Origin: Bacillus sp. AFS055030
GTDB lineage: Bacteria > Bacillota > Bacilli > Bacillales > Bacillaceae_G
DNA length: 64,000 nt
NCBI RefSeq assembly: GCF_002574545.1
Contig: NZ_NUGT01000003.1
Coordinates: 1 to 64,000 of the forward strand
Direction: 5' to 3'
Each line of letters starts with the position of its first letter. The stretch's first letter is position 1. Below, piece after piece: positions 45,070-53,228 of the stretch. The notes under the pieces were generated by a model. That model ran no database searches. It was given only the letters and a program-made list of their open reading frames with translations, and was not told the DNA's origin. A program made the translations under genes and the position numbers.

Positions 45070-46326
45070 TTAGATTTTTACCTGCATCTGGATCATTCCA
45101 GTGAAAGTAGGGTTTGCAGTCCATTCTGGATTTTCTAAATCATACAATGATTCGATCGTTGGAAAACGAGTTATTACTTCCTTAAGTATCTCCATGATCT
45201 CTACACGAGCAAAAGCAGCAGCTATACAAGTATGATACCCTCCACCGAAAGCTACGTGACGGAAACCAGTTCGACTTATATCCATTTTTTCAGGATTTGC
45301 AAATACTCGCTCGTCACGTCCAGCAGAAGCTAAGAAGAAATAGACAGAATCATTTTTCTTGATTTGCTGCCCGTGTAATTCTATATCATTAGAAGCATGT
45401 CTAACAATATATTGGATTGGCCCTTCTAGTCTCATTGTTTCATCTAACACTTTTGGAAGAAGAGACATATCCTTTTTAAGCATTTCTAGAACATTTTGAT
45501 TCTTAAAAAGAAGATGTAATGTATTACTTAACACGAATTGAGGTATTTTATGTCCACCGAAAATTAAGTGCATTGTTTGAGCAATTAATTGATCATCAGT
45601 AAGTTCACCATCCTCGCCAGGAGTCTCAGAGATTAACCTACTTAATAAATCATTTTTCTTTTCTTTTCGTCTTTCCGCAATCGCATCTGAAAGGTATGTC
45701 CAAATTTCTCTTACACTTCCTCTAACTTGTTCACTAATTTCTTTACTAGGAACATGAGACACAACGAAATCCTGCATAAATAATGCGATATCATCAGACC
45801 ACTTTATGAATCGATCAACTTCTTCACCAGGAATTCCTAACATTTTACAAAGAACCATCGCAGGAATAGGGTGTGCGATCTCCTTTACAAAGTCAAATGA
45901 ACTAATGTTTTTTTCAAGTACTTTATCAACGATTGTAGAAACAATTTTCTGGATTTCTGGTGCAATCAGTTCGATTTCATTAACTAAAAAGGCTCTGTTC
46001 ATATAGCCTTTTAATTGTGAATGAACTGGTCGATCATTATAGACCATCCAAGTTTTAATGATATCGATTATATCCTTAAAATGTTGATCTTCTCCTTCAG
46101 CAAGATTACTCATTTTATTCGGAATTACCTTACTTGAAATAAATTTATCTCCAAGTAAATTTTTGGACACATCCTCATATCTTGTTATAAACCAAGATTG
46201 CATTTCTTCATGCCAAAAAACGGGTGCATCATTTCGTAATCTTTCATATAATTCATATCTGTTTTCATAATACTCTTTACTATTTAAACTGAACTGCTCG
46301 ACAGATTGTTTTACATTTATACTCAT
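45070..46326 (-). CDS. Cytochrome P450 with an altered I-helix
   Basis: A 418-aa soluble bacterial P450. The K-helix ExxR is E296-TM-R299, and the heme-ligand loop is FGGGYHTCIAAAFAR with C367. The I-helix motif, normally AGxET or AGxDT, reads GGHKIP (257-262): the acid is Lys260 and the threonine is Ile261. That pair normally guides dioxygen activation, so this enzyme may use peroxide or catalyse a non-monooxygenase reaction. CIAAAF also differs from the usual CxGxxx. AGGAGG precedes ATG 46326. It lies 14 bp after the HD gene, in the riboswitch-led operon. Confidence 0.92.
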   Translation of the reverse strand: MSINVKQSVEQFSLNSKEYYENRYELYERLRNDAPVFWHEEMQSWFITRYEDVSKNLLGDKFISSKVIPNKMSNLAEGEDQHFKDIIDIIKTWMVYNDRPVHSQLKGYMNRAFLVNEIELIAPEIQKIVSTIVDKVLEKNISSFDFVKEIAHPIPAMVLCKMLGIPGEEVDRFIKWSDDIALFMQDFVVSHVPSKEISEQVRGSVREIWTYLSDAIAERRKEKKNDLLSRLISETPGEDGELTDDQLIAQTMHLIFGGHKIPQFVLSNTLHLLFKNQNVLEMLKKDMSLLPKVLDETMRLEGPIQYIVRHASNDIELHGQQIKKNDSVYFFLASAGRDERVFANPEKMDISRTGFRHVAFGGGYHTCIAAAFARVEIMEILKEVITRFPTIESLYDLENPEWTANPTFTGMIQMQVKI

Positions 46327-46340
46327 GTTATTTCCTCCTG

Positions 46341-47573
46341 TTATACTACAATTATTTTTTTAGTAGAATTACTTACAAAATCTACAATCTCCATATCACT
46401 GAAATGACAAATTACGTCACAAACAAAACGTGAACGCTCAGTATGGTTAGAGATACTAATTAATTTTTGTAGGATTTCCTTATCTAATTTCAACAAAGAA
46501 TCCGCACTATTTAAGTTAAAAAGATAATCGTAGGTGAACTGTATATTATGAGTAATCTTTTTATCTATTTCTCTGTTAACTTTTCTTTCTAAGAAACATT
46601 TCTTTGTAATTTGATTTAATAGAAAAAGTTTTAATTCATTTTCTATTGGAAGATTCAATTTACTATACATTGGTTGTGATTCGTTTATCGTAATCACTAA
46701 TGTATCGATAAAATCATGAATAATATGTTGCGGTGGTTCTGATCTATACTTTCGGTAATTCTGCAAAATGTCCCTTAGTATATTATTCTTAATATCTTCC
46801 ATCATTTTTGGAAGGAAATAATGTAATTCAGATCTACTAATTTCAGGGAAAAAAAGCATTGTCTCCTCTAGCATCGCATCTTCTGTAAAATATCTGTTAA
46901 GTAATTGAGTAAATCTATTTTCTCCATAAAATAGAATGAGATCTTTAAGATCCGATAGCGCATAAGATAACGTGTCTGCTATGTCTACGATAGATTGCTC
47001 AATAACAATTTCCTGATATGTCAAAAATAAAGGTTCTAAATAGTCTGCCATATACTCGTAATAGCCTTTAATTAAACCGTTATATTCTTTTCTAATTAAA
47101 GGGATTTTAGTTTTGTATTTCATTAAAGCTGTAAGGGTTCTATATTTAAAATCATCCGAACTATTGACTAAAATTTTAACGCTCTGTGCATTCGATTCAA
47201 ATCCACCCATTTTTTTCATCATTTCATCTAGCACTCGTTCACCAGAATGTCCAAATGGTGGATGACCAATATCATGAGCTAGACTAATAGCCATTACTAA
47301 TTCTTTATTTATGGATGTAATGTAATTCTCTCGTAAATAATTGTTAAGACGTTCTATGATTAGGCTTGAAATATGACATACGTCAATAGAATGAGACAAA
47401 CGATTATGGAAATGCTCTGAGTTGGGAATTAACTGTGTTTTTTTTGCTAATTTTTTTAAATGGGGGGATTCTAAAACTGCATTAAAGTCATGTAAGAACG
47501 CAATATTAGCTTCTTGCGTTTTTTTGTCAGATAATCTTAGGTGGTCAAAAGTATGATACATGGCCTTATACAT
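46341..47573 (-). CDS. dGTPase-like HD-domain phosphohydrolase
   Basis: A 410-aa HD-superfamily protein close to deoxyguanosine triphosphate triphosphohydrolases. Motifs are RLSHSIDVCHIS (H61), LAHDIGHPPFGHSGE (H100, D101, H104, H109) and a distal D in VDIADTLSYALSDL. Family members hydrolyse dNTPs to nucleoside plus triphosphate; relatives in nucleoside-antibiotic clusters remove phosphates from pathway intermediates. It is the first gene after a purine riboswitch and terminator (47633-47930) and is followed after 14 bp by the P450. ATG 47573 has AAGGGG upstream. Guanine-dependent control fits a purine nucleotide substrate. Confidence 0.9.
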   Translation of the reverse strand: MYKAMYHTFDHLRLSDKKTQEANIAFLHDFNAVLESPHLKKLAKKTQLIPNSEHFHNRLSHSIDVCHISSLIIERLNNYLRENYITSINKELVMAISLAHDIGHPPFGHSGERVLDEMMKKMGGFESNAQSVKILVNSSDDFKYRTLTALMKYKTKIPLIRKEYNGLIKGYYEYMADYLEPLFLTYQEIVIEQSIVDIADTLSYALSDLKDLILFYGENRFTQLLNRYFTEDAMLEETMLFFPEISRSELHYFLPKMMEDIKNNILRDILQNYRKYRSEPPQHIIHDFIDTLVITINESQPMYSKLNLPIENELKLFLLNQITKKCFLERKVNREIDKKITHNIQFTYDYLFNLNSADSLLKLDKEILQKLISISNHTERSRFVCDVICHFSDMEIVDFVSNSTKKIIVV

Positions 47574-47632
47574 ATCATTAAACCCCTTCTATAAATTTTT
47601 ATTTAAGAAAACAATTAAATGACATTAAAAAA

Positions 47633-47686
47633 CCAAGATAAAGTAGGACGTATTCTCCACTAGAGATAAGTCCTACTTTATCTTGG
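47633..47686 (-). terminator. Leader terminator ahead of the HD-P450 operon
   Basis: A perfect 17-bp stem joins 47633-47649 (CCAAGATAAAGTAGGAC) and 47670-47686, with a 20-base loop. On the minus strand T6 follows (47627-47632). It lies between the aptamer and the HD start codon, so transcription must pass it to express the operon. Confidence 0.85.
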
Positions 47687-47717
47687 CTTGTAAAAAAGTT
47701 GAAATTTTGAAGGTTGA

Positions 47718-47814
47718 CACTATAGTCCTTGAAATAGATGGAATACGTACTTTTAAATATTCTAGATTAATAGAGTATTTAAAAGTACGTTAATCTATAC
47801 AAAGGCATATAGTG
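47718..47814 (-). promoter_or_regulatory. Structured leader element between aptamer and terminator
   Basis: An outer stem (CACTATAGTCCTT at 47718-47730 with AAGGCATATAGTG at 47802-47814, two mismatches) encloses a perfect 15-bp hairpin (ACGTACTTTTAAATA at 47745-47759 with 47776-47790). There is no T tail. It may be a second sensor or an antitermination platform. Confidence 0.5.
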
Positions 47815-47856
47815 ATCCCTATTACATTCAGCTTTTTATACTTATAAAGTAAAGAT

Positions 47857-47930
47857 TACCTCGTAGTCTAATTCTTAACGGGAATTAGGTAGAGACTCCC
47901 AGACCATATTTCCGGGTATATACGAGTTAT
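47857..47930 (-). promoter_or_regulatory. Purine (guanine-class) riboswitch aptamer
   Basis: On the minus strand, P1 is CUCGUA/UACGAG. P2 is CCCGGA/UCUGGG with loop AAUAUGG. J2/3 is AGUCUCUA, P3 is CUAAUUC/GAAUUAG with loop CCGUUAA, and J3/1 is ACUA. Both kissing loops and the binding-pocket bases equivalent to U22, U47, U51 and C74 are present; C at 74 marks guanine rather than adenine specificity. J1/2 reads UAUA instead of the usual UAAU. The aptamer lies about 280 nt upstream of the HD start codon. Confidence 0.92.
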
Positions 47931-48132
47931 AATATATTTATGGTAAATAATGTTATAATTGGTAATAATAACCTGCAGGATTATCAATTAATATATTACA
48001 TTTAATCAAATTAAATATCAACACTATCTCTATGAGGATATAGTATGAAGTTTTTTGGCACATTTAAATATTAGTAGTTAAATGTGCAGTATTAAAGAGT
48101 GCTTTTAGTTGAATGATGATTTATTTTCGATA

Positions 48133-48161
48133 TTGACAGTCTATTTAGTGTGTAATAGTAT
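48133..48161 (+). promoter_or_regulatory. Promoter of aacS
   Basis: TTGACA (48133-48138), a 17-bp spacer and TAGTAT (48156-48161) match a SigA promoter about 150 bp upstream of the acetoacetyl-CoA synthetase start. Confidence 0.6.
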
Positions 48162-48312
48162 AATAGTTAATTTTTAAATATTTAGTATTTTCAGGAAAAT
48201 AATTAATACATAATGGAAAAATTTTAAGTGATTTTCATGAAAAGGGTTGAACGAGCTATGCGCAGTACTGTGGCATTAAAATAAATAGATTGCTAATTTA
48301 GGAGGAGTAATA

Positions 48313-50292
48313 ATGAAAGCGGTTACTGAAGGTGCTTTATTATGGGAACCAACTAGGCAGCAAATTGAAAATGCTGGAGTTAGCCATTTTATGAATTGGC
48401 TTGAACATGAAAAAAAACTATTTTTCAATACACAAAGCGAGTTATGGAAATGGTCTGTAGAAGATTTAGAGTACTTTTGGGAAAGCATTTGGAAATATTG
48501 TAATGTCATTTCGCACGCGCCGTACGATCAAGTTCTCAAAGAGAGAAAAATGCCAGGCGCAAAATGGTTTACTGGATCTAAAATAAATTATGCAGAACAT
48601 GTATTTCGAAATGATCAAGGAGATCAAACTGCATTAATTTTTCAATCAGAAATTACTCCAAAAACAGAAATAAGTTGGAAAGAGCTTAAAGAAAAGACAG
48701 GATTAGTAGCAAATTCTTTAAGAGAATTAGGTGTAAAACCTGGTGATCGAGTTGTAGCATATATGCCTAATATCCCTGAAACGATCATTGCTTTTTTAGC
48801 TTGTGCAAGCATTGGAGCTATTTGGTCAAGCTGTTCACCAGATTTTGGTACGAGTAGTGTAATTGACCGTTTTAAGCAAATCGAACCGACTATTTTATTT
48901 GCGGTGGATGGTTATTCTTATAATGGAAAAGTTCAAAATAGGCTATCAAGCGTTAAAGAGCTACAGTCTGAATTACCTACATTAAAGAAGACAATTTTAG
49001 TGCCATATGTGAATTTTGATGAATACAAAATGGAAAGCAATATCGTTTTTTGGAATGAATTATTAGTGGGAAGCAGTGAACTTACTTTTGAAAGTGTTCC
49101 TTTTGAACATCCATTATGGATCTTGTTTTCTTCTGGAACAACAGGTTTGCCTAAACCAATTGTACAAAGTCAAGGAGGCATATTAGTTGAGCAACTAAAG
49201 ACATTAGTAGTTGAACAAGGAATAAATCAGGATGATGTCATTTTTTGGTTTACTACAACTGGCTGGATGATGTGGAATCAATTAGTTGGTGGTTTGTTAT
49301 CTGGCAGTACGATTTTATTGTATGATGGAAGCCCTTCTTATCCAAGTTTACATATATTATGGGACCTTGCAGAAGAAGTAGGGGTAACATTCTTTGGTAC
49401 AAGTGCAGGATTTTTAAGCGTGTGTGAGAAGCACGGAATTGAGTTGAAAAATAGACATAGTTTTTCTAAATTAAAGTCTATTTGTTCAACGGGATCTCCA
49501 CTATCAGTAGAAGGATTTTCCTGGGTTTATGAAAATATAAGAGATGACATTTGGCTTGTTTCAACTAGTGGAGGTACTGATGTTTGTACAGCATTTGTTG
49601 GAGGTTCACCTATTCTTCCTGTTTATGCTGGGGAGATTCAAGCTCGTTCATTAGGAGCTCATGTACAATCATTCGATGATGAGGGAAACTCAGTTATTAA
49701 CGAGGTGGGCGAATTAGTGATTACTTCTCCTATGCCTTCCATGCCACTTTATTTCTGGGGTGATTTTAATAATGAACGTTATCTAGAAAGTTATTTTGAA
49801 GTTTATCCAGGTATTTGGAGACATGGAGATTGGATTAAAATTGATGAAAAAGGTAGTTGTATCATATATGGGAGATCAGATTCAACTATAAATAGACAAG
49901 GAGTGCGTTTAGGTACTAGTGAAATCTATCGAGTTGTTGAAACGCTTGATGAAGTAATGGAAAGTTTAGTGATTGATTTAGAATTACTTGGCCGTCAGTC
50001 ATTTATGCCATTATTTGTTGCACTGAAACATGGGGTTGTGTTGACAAATGAATTAAAAGAAAAAATAAAAGTAGAAATTAAGCAGAAGGTTTCTCCGCGA
50101 TTTGTACCTAATGAAATATATGAAGTGGAGCAAATTCCAAAAACATTGAGTGGAAAAAAATTAGAAGTTCCAATTCGTAAAATATTATTAGGATTTTCTC
50201 CTGAAAAAGTAGTCAACAAAGGTTCGATGGCTAATCCAGAGTCATTAAAGTTTTTTATCGGGTTGGCACAAGTGTTAAATGAACAAAATTGA
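48313..50292 (+). CDS. aacS: Acetoacetyl-CoA synthetase
   Basis: A 659-aa adenylate-forming ligase joining acetoacetate to CoA with ATP. The N-terminal ACS domain (MNWLEHEKKLF, KWFTGSKINYAEHVF) is followed by the P-loop LFSSGTTGLPKPIVQSQGG. GGTDVCTAFVGG is a landmark of the acetoacetate-specific group, and the hinge and lysine motif is PKTLSGKKLEVPIRK at the C-terminus. AGGAGG precedes ATG 48313. It is monocistronic with its own promoter and a terminator at 50303. It probably recycles acetoacetate or polyhydroxybutyrate breakdown products. Confidence 0.93.
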   Translation: MKAVTEGALLWEPTRQQIENAGVSHFMNWLEHEKKLFFNTQSELWKWSVEDLEYFWESIWKYCNVISHAPYDQVLKERKMPGAKWFTGSKINYAEHVFRNDQGDQTALIFQSEITPKTEISWKELKEKTGLVANSLRELGVKPGDRVVAYMPNIPETIIAFLACASIGAIWSSCSPDFGTSSVIDRFKQIEPTILFAVDGYSYNGKVQNRLSSVKELQSELPTLKKTILVPYVNFDEYKMESNIVFWNELLVGSSELTFESVPFEHPLWILFSSGTTGLPKPIVQSQGGILVEQLKTLVVEQGINQDDVIFWFTTTGWMMWNQLVGGLLSGSTILLYDGSPSYPSLHILWDLAEEVGVTFFGTSAGFLSVCEKHGIELKNRHSFSKLKSICSTGSPLSVEGFSWVYENIRDDIWLVSTSGGTDVCTAFVGGSPILPVYAGEIQARSLGAHVQSFDDEGNSVINEVGELVITSPMPSMPLYFWGDFNNERYLESYFEVYPGIWRHGDWIKIDEKGSCIIYGRSDSTINRQGVRLGTSEIYRVVETLDEVMESLVIDLELLGRQSFMPLFVALKHGVVLTNELKEKIKVEIKQKVSPRFVPNEIYEVEQIPKTLSGKKLEVPIRKILLGFSPEKVVNKGSMANPESLKFFIGLAQVLNEQN

Positions 50293-50302
50293 AAAAGTCT
50301 AG

Positions 50303-50336
50303 AACGTTATCTTTATTATGAGATAGCGTTTTTTTT
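50303..50336 (+). terminator. Terminator of aacS
   Basis: AACGTTATCT (50303-50312) pairs with AGATAGCGTT (50321-50330), followed by T6. Confidence 0.85.
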
Positions 50337-50477
50337 CTCTATTATGATTGATTGTTGATTTTATTATGAAACTTACTGACAGGATAGCTGCATAGGGTTA
50401 TAATAGCACCGTCGATATATTCCAAGAAAAGATCAAAATTTGTTATCGTTTAAATATGATTTTTCTAGAGGAGAAAC

Positions 50478-51488
50478 ATGAGAAAGGTGTGCAGAAGTGT
50501 GAACAAAAGAATATTTTTGAGTTTATTTACTGTGATTCTACTATCTGTATCTGTGGGTTGTGGAGAAATCACTGAACAGACATCGTCAAAAAAAGTGGAA
50601 ACCACAACAAGCACGGATTCTAAGACTGTTGAAACGAAAAAGAGTAATGACAAAGAAAAACCAACGAGTGATAGTGGACCAAACAAAAGTGTTCCTGCAT
50701 CTAGCACCTCAAAGGCAACAGGTACAACGGGTGGATTTGATTACAGCAAATATACCTTAATTGTAGTAAACGGCGGGGATCTATCAGGACATAGACAGCC
50801 GAATGTCAAAGTAGATGTTGGATTTGGAAAACGGGAATATTGGGCGTATACAAATGAATACGGTCAGCTAATACGTGTTGAAGCGAAAAAGATAACACTT
50901 CAAAATTCGAAAACTGAACATGTTTTATCATCAGGTAGATATTACGCTGATGAAGCAAATGTTCCTGGTACAGAGAGTCCGATCTTGGATCAAGGGCATG
51001 TGATTGCAGACTCGCTTGGTGGAGTATCAAACGCATATAATATTACTCCTCAAAACAGCAATCTCAATAGGCATGGTGATCAAGCCTATATGGAAAAAGT
51101 GATTCGAGATGCAGGAGGTTGTACAGATTTCGTAGCAGTGATTCAATATCCAAATACACACACGCAAATTCCAAACCATTATAAATTCACATACAAAATT
51201 CATGGCAGATCCATTACAGATGAATTTGACAATGTAAACCCAGATGAAGTAAATAAAAGTTTAGGGAAAACGACAAATGCGAGCAGTACGCCAAAGAAAA
51301 CAGACAATGTACCTGCAAACAAAGCGAAAAATAGTAATGAAGATATTAGTAAAGTGGATACCAACCATAATGGAAGAGTTACAATCGCCGAAGCCAAAGC
51401 TGCTGGCTTTAAAATGCCAATTACGCGCGATTCATGGCTCTATAAATATATGGATGATCGAGATGGTGATGGATTAGTAGGCGAATAA
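50478..51488 (+). CDS. Secreted DNA/RNA non-specific endonuclease lipoprotein with Excalibur domain
   Basis: A 336-aa exported nuclease. The signal peptide ends in a lipobox (SVSVGC, C28). A Ser/Thr/Lys-rich linker runs to about 85. The nuclease domain contains ILDQGHVIADSLGG, a DRGH-type motif with Gln for Arg and general base H174, and PQNSNLNRHGD carrying the metal-binding Asn. The C-terminal 45 residues (DTNHNGRVTIAEAKAAG, DDRDGDGLVGE) form an Excalibur-like calcium-binding module. GAGGAGAA precedes ATG 50478. It is probably tethered outside the cell and degrades extracellular nucleic acid. Confidence 0.88.
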   Translation: MRKVCRSVNKRIFLSLFTVILLSVSVGCGEITEQTSSKKVETTTSTDSKTVETKKSNDKEKPTSDSGPNKSVPASSTSKATGTTGGFDYSKYTLIVVNGGDLSGHRQPNVKVDVGFGKREYWAYTNEYGQLIRVEAKKITLQNSKTEHVLSSGRYYADEANVPGTESPILDQGHVIADSLGGVSNAYNITPQNSNLNRHGDQAYMEKVIRDAGGCTDFVAVIQYPNTHTQIPNHYKFTYKIHGRSITDEFDNVNPDEVNKSLGKTTNASSTPKKTDNVPANKAKNSNEDISKVDTNHNGRVTIAEAKAAGFKMPITRDSWLYKYMDDRDGDGLVGE

Positions 51489-51584
51489 ATGGTGTCAATC
51501 ATGAGCGTTATACATTCTATTATGCCATTTGAATAAACAAATGATTCACCAAGGAATGTATCAAAAAACATAGTTTTTCATTAA

Positions 51585-51633
51585 AACAATACCCCTTTAA
51601 GGAGTATTGTTATCTCAGCTTTTAAAGGGGTAT
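51585..51633 (+). terminator. Overlapping alternative hairpins after the nuclease gene
   Basis: AACAATAC (51585-51592) can pair with GTATTGTT (51604-51611). Alternatively ATACCCCTTTAA (51589-51600) can pair with TTAAAGGGGTAT (51622-51633). The two are mutually exclusive. The T tract is weak. Confidence 0.5.
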
Positions 51634-51703
51634 AAAAATGGGGGGCTTAAACAGTTCAGACTTTTCATGGTTTTATTTATTCTTTTATTCTAATCAATTA
51701 AAG

Positions 51704-51916
51704 TTAGCATTCGTGATTTATAATTTTACCTTGTTCAGTCAGTTTAACAAGAGCTGCATAACCAATTCCTTTTTTAACGACAGTTGCCATACCTTCATTA
51801 ACAAGTAAATTCAATGTTTTTAGTTCGTCTTTGTTTAATTTTGTATATCGGTAATAACCATCACCAATTTTGTGAATTAATCTGCCTTCTCTTGTCATTC
51901 CTAAAACAGTAGTCAT
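51704..51916 (-). CDS. Small winged-helix-like hypothetical protein
   Basis: A 70-aa protein I do not recognise by name. The pattern DELKTLNLLVNEGMATVVKKGIGYAALVKLTEQGK resembles a small winged-helix or MarR-like core, with a helix, a glycine turn and a beta wing. AAGAAGGG precedes ATG 51916. It stands alone between the convergent nuclease gene and a divergent DUF3892 gene. Confidence 0.6.
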   Translation of the reverse strand: MTTVLGMTREGRLIHKIGDGYYRYTKLNKDELKTLNLLVNEGMATVVKKGIGYAALVKLTEQGKIINHEC

Positions 51917-52104
51917 ATTTTTCCCTTCTTTCGAAAGTTGTTTAGATTAATGATTACATACTTATCGTAAATTGTTTGTGCAAATTTGTCTGTGTATAAA
52001 TTGTGAAATGTTTTACAATATTAAGTCTGTCATAATTTGGAAGGATAAACATATTTTCATCCCGCCATACTATTTTTGTGTCTACTAAATGGAGGTGTGT
52101 TGGT

Positions 52105-52386
52105 ATGTCATTTCAAAATCGCGGTGTCGGACATCCTGAACATCAAGATGATCCTAATAAATTACATATCGTCGCAGTACGAAAAAATGGCGATGGTGAT
52201 ATTACAGATGTAAAATTCCAAAATGGTGAAATAGTTGGGATTGAGCAAGCCATAGCAATGGCAGAGCTTGAACAAATTGAAGATGTGAACACAGGTCTAA
52301 CTCGTGGAGATAATCCACATAAAACACTCCGTTCTTATCCTGACGGTGATCCTACAAATAATTTAAGTAACTTACCTACTTTTTAA
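52105..52386 (+). CDS. DUF3892 domain protein
   Basis: A 93-aa protein with the DUF3892 pattern (IVAVRKNGDGDITDVKFQNGEIVGIEQAIAMAE). The function of the family is unknown. It ends in a polar, proline-containing tail. ATG 52105 is chosen because GGAGGTG (52091-52097) lies 7 bases upstream; the frame opens earlier at 52078 without a ribosome site. No export signal is seen. Confidence 0.8.
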   Translation: MSFQNRGVGHPEHQDDPNKLHIVAVRKNGDGDITDVKFQNGEIVGIEQAIAMAELEQIEDVNTGLTRGDNPHKTLRSYPDGDPTNNLSNLPTF

Positions 52387-52571
52387 TGTTTAATCTCTAA
52401 AAGAGGATGTCTCAAACGTATTAACTTTTTGGGGCATCTTTTATTGTGGAAACGAAAACCCTAAGCTAGTCATGTACCAAAGGAAAAGAAATGAAAACGA
52501 TCCAAGTCTCAATCGAAAATCAGGTTCAACGAAAAGACATCGAGGGTGTTCAGGAGGAGTAGTTCAATTAC

Positions 52572-52667
52572 TTAATTGCTAAAATACATAATGACTCCTA
52601 TTACTACTGGAATAATAAAAATCATACTAATTCCAACTATTATCCATAAATTTTTCGAAGTTATCAT
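52572..52667 (-). CDS. 31-aa single-helix membrane protein
   Basis: A 31-codon ORF beginning MITSKNLWIIVGISM and ending VIMYFSN. It has a short polar start and one long hydrophobic helix. AAGGTGG lies 6 bases before the ATG, the ideal distance, which supports translation. It could be a small membrane regulator or a toxin-like peptide. No antisense RNA gene was identified. Confidence 0.5.
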   Translation of the reverse strand: MITSKNLWIIVGISMIFIIPVVIGVIMYFSN

Positions 52668-53029
52668 ATTTTCCACCTTTTAGTTTGATAAGTATAGGAC
52701 ATTTATTTTAAATAACCTAAATCTTTGCAAGCAATTTTTATTTTTGAATATTTTTTTCTTCGACAGTTTAAAAGATAATGCAATTTTTTTAATTTTTAAA
52801 AGCAATCAATAGATCCCCCCTTCTTTAGATAACTGTATCATTTTAAATTAGAATATTTACGAAATAATGTTGCGAAATCCCAAACTTTAAATTGAAAAAC
52901 ATATCATTAGCGTAAATCAACAGAAAAATATGATCAAAAATCGATGAAAAATTCCAACAGATTGTGTTAGGAATCGAAAAAGTGATCCAAAAAGATAGAT
53001 GTAGAACATGAAACAGACATTGAAACGAG

Positions 53030-53228
53030 CCTATCCAAAATACCACGGATTGGGGTCTAATTTGTGTTGCCTATAACCTAAAAAAGTGGAAATCCACTTC
53101 TAAAAACAAAATAATAGTCGGATATTTCTCTCCAAAAAACTCCATTTTTGTAAAAAACCTCAAAAAATAAAGAATTGAAAAAAACTGCCTCAAAATGTCT
53201 TATTCACCGACTTTTTAGACAGCCTCTT
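53030..53228 (+). mobile_element. IS1182-like transposase 3' remnant with terminal repeat
   Basis: The frame from 53033 reads IQNTTDWGLICVAYNLKKW and stops at 53168-53170. The DWGLICVAYNLKKW pattern is the C-terminal signature of IS1182-type transposases (E/DWGL...AYNLKKL). Just after it, 53209-53227 reads GACTTTTTAGACAGCCTC, matching the right-end inverted repeat style of that family. The upstream transposase body is missing or full of stops. Confidence 0.7.

Larger units (their letters stand above)
47574..48312. other. Divergent intergenic region with riboswitch leader and aacS promoter
   Basis: On the minus strand this is a structured 5' leader for the HD-P450 operon (47633-47930). On the plus strand it holds the aacS promoter near 48133. 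A 10-bp inverted repeat GCACATTTAA (48058-48067) / TTAAATGTGC (48078-48087) lies between them and may be an operator. Confidence 0.6.

Noticed and set aside
46341-47573. HD gene as a stand-alone anti-phage dGTPase
   Set aside because: Possible in principle, but riboswitch control and tight coupling to a P450 point to metabolism, and no other defence genes are adjacent.
52399-52443. Left end of the IS1182-like element
   Set aside because: The sequence resembles the right end but also works as an ordinary terminator of the DUF3892 gene, so the element borders cannot be set from it.
52843-53046. 67-aa minus-strand ORF in the degenerate region
   Set aside because: It is antisense to the transposase remnant and its composition is that of reversed coding sequence.
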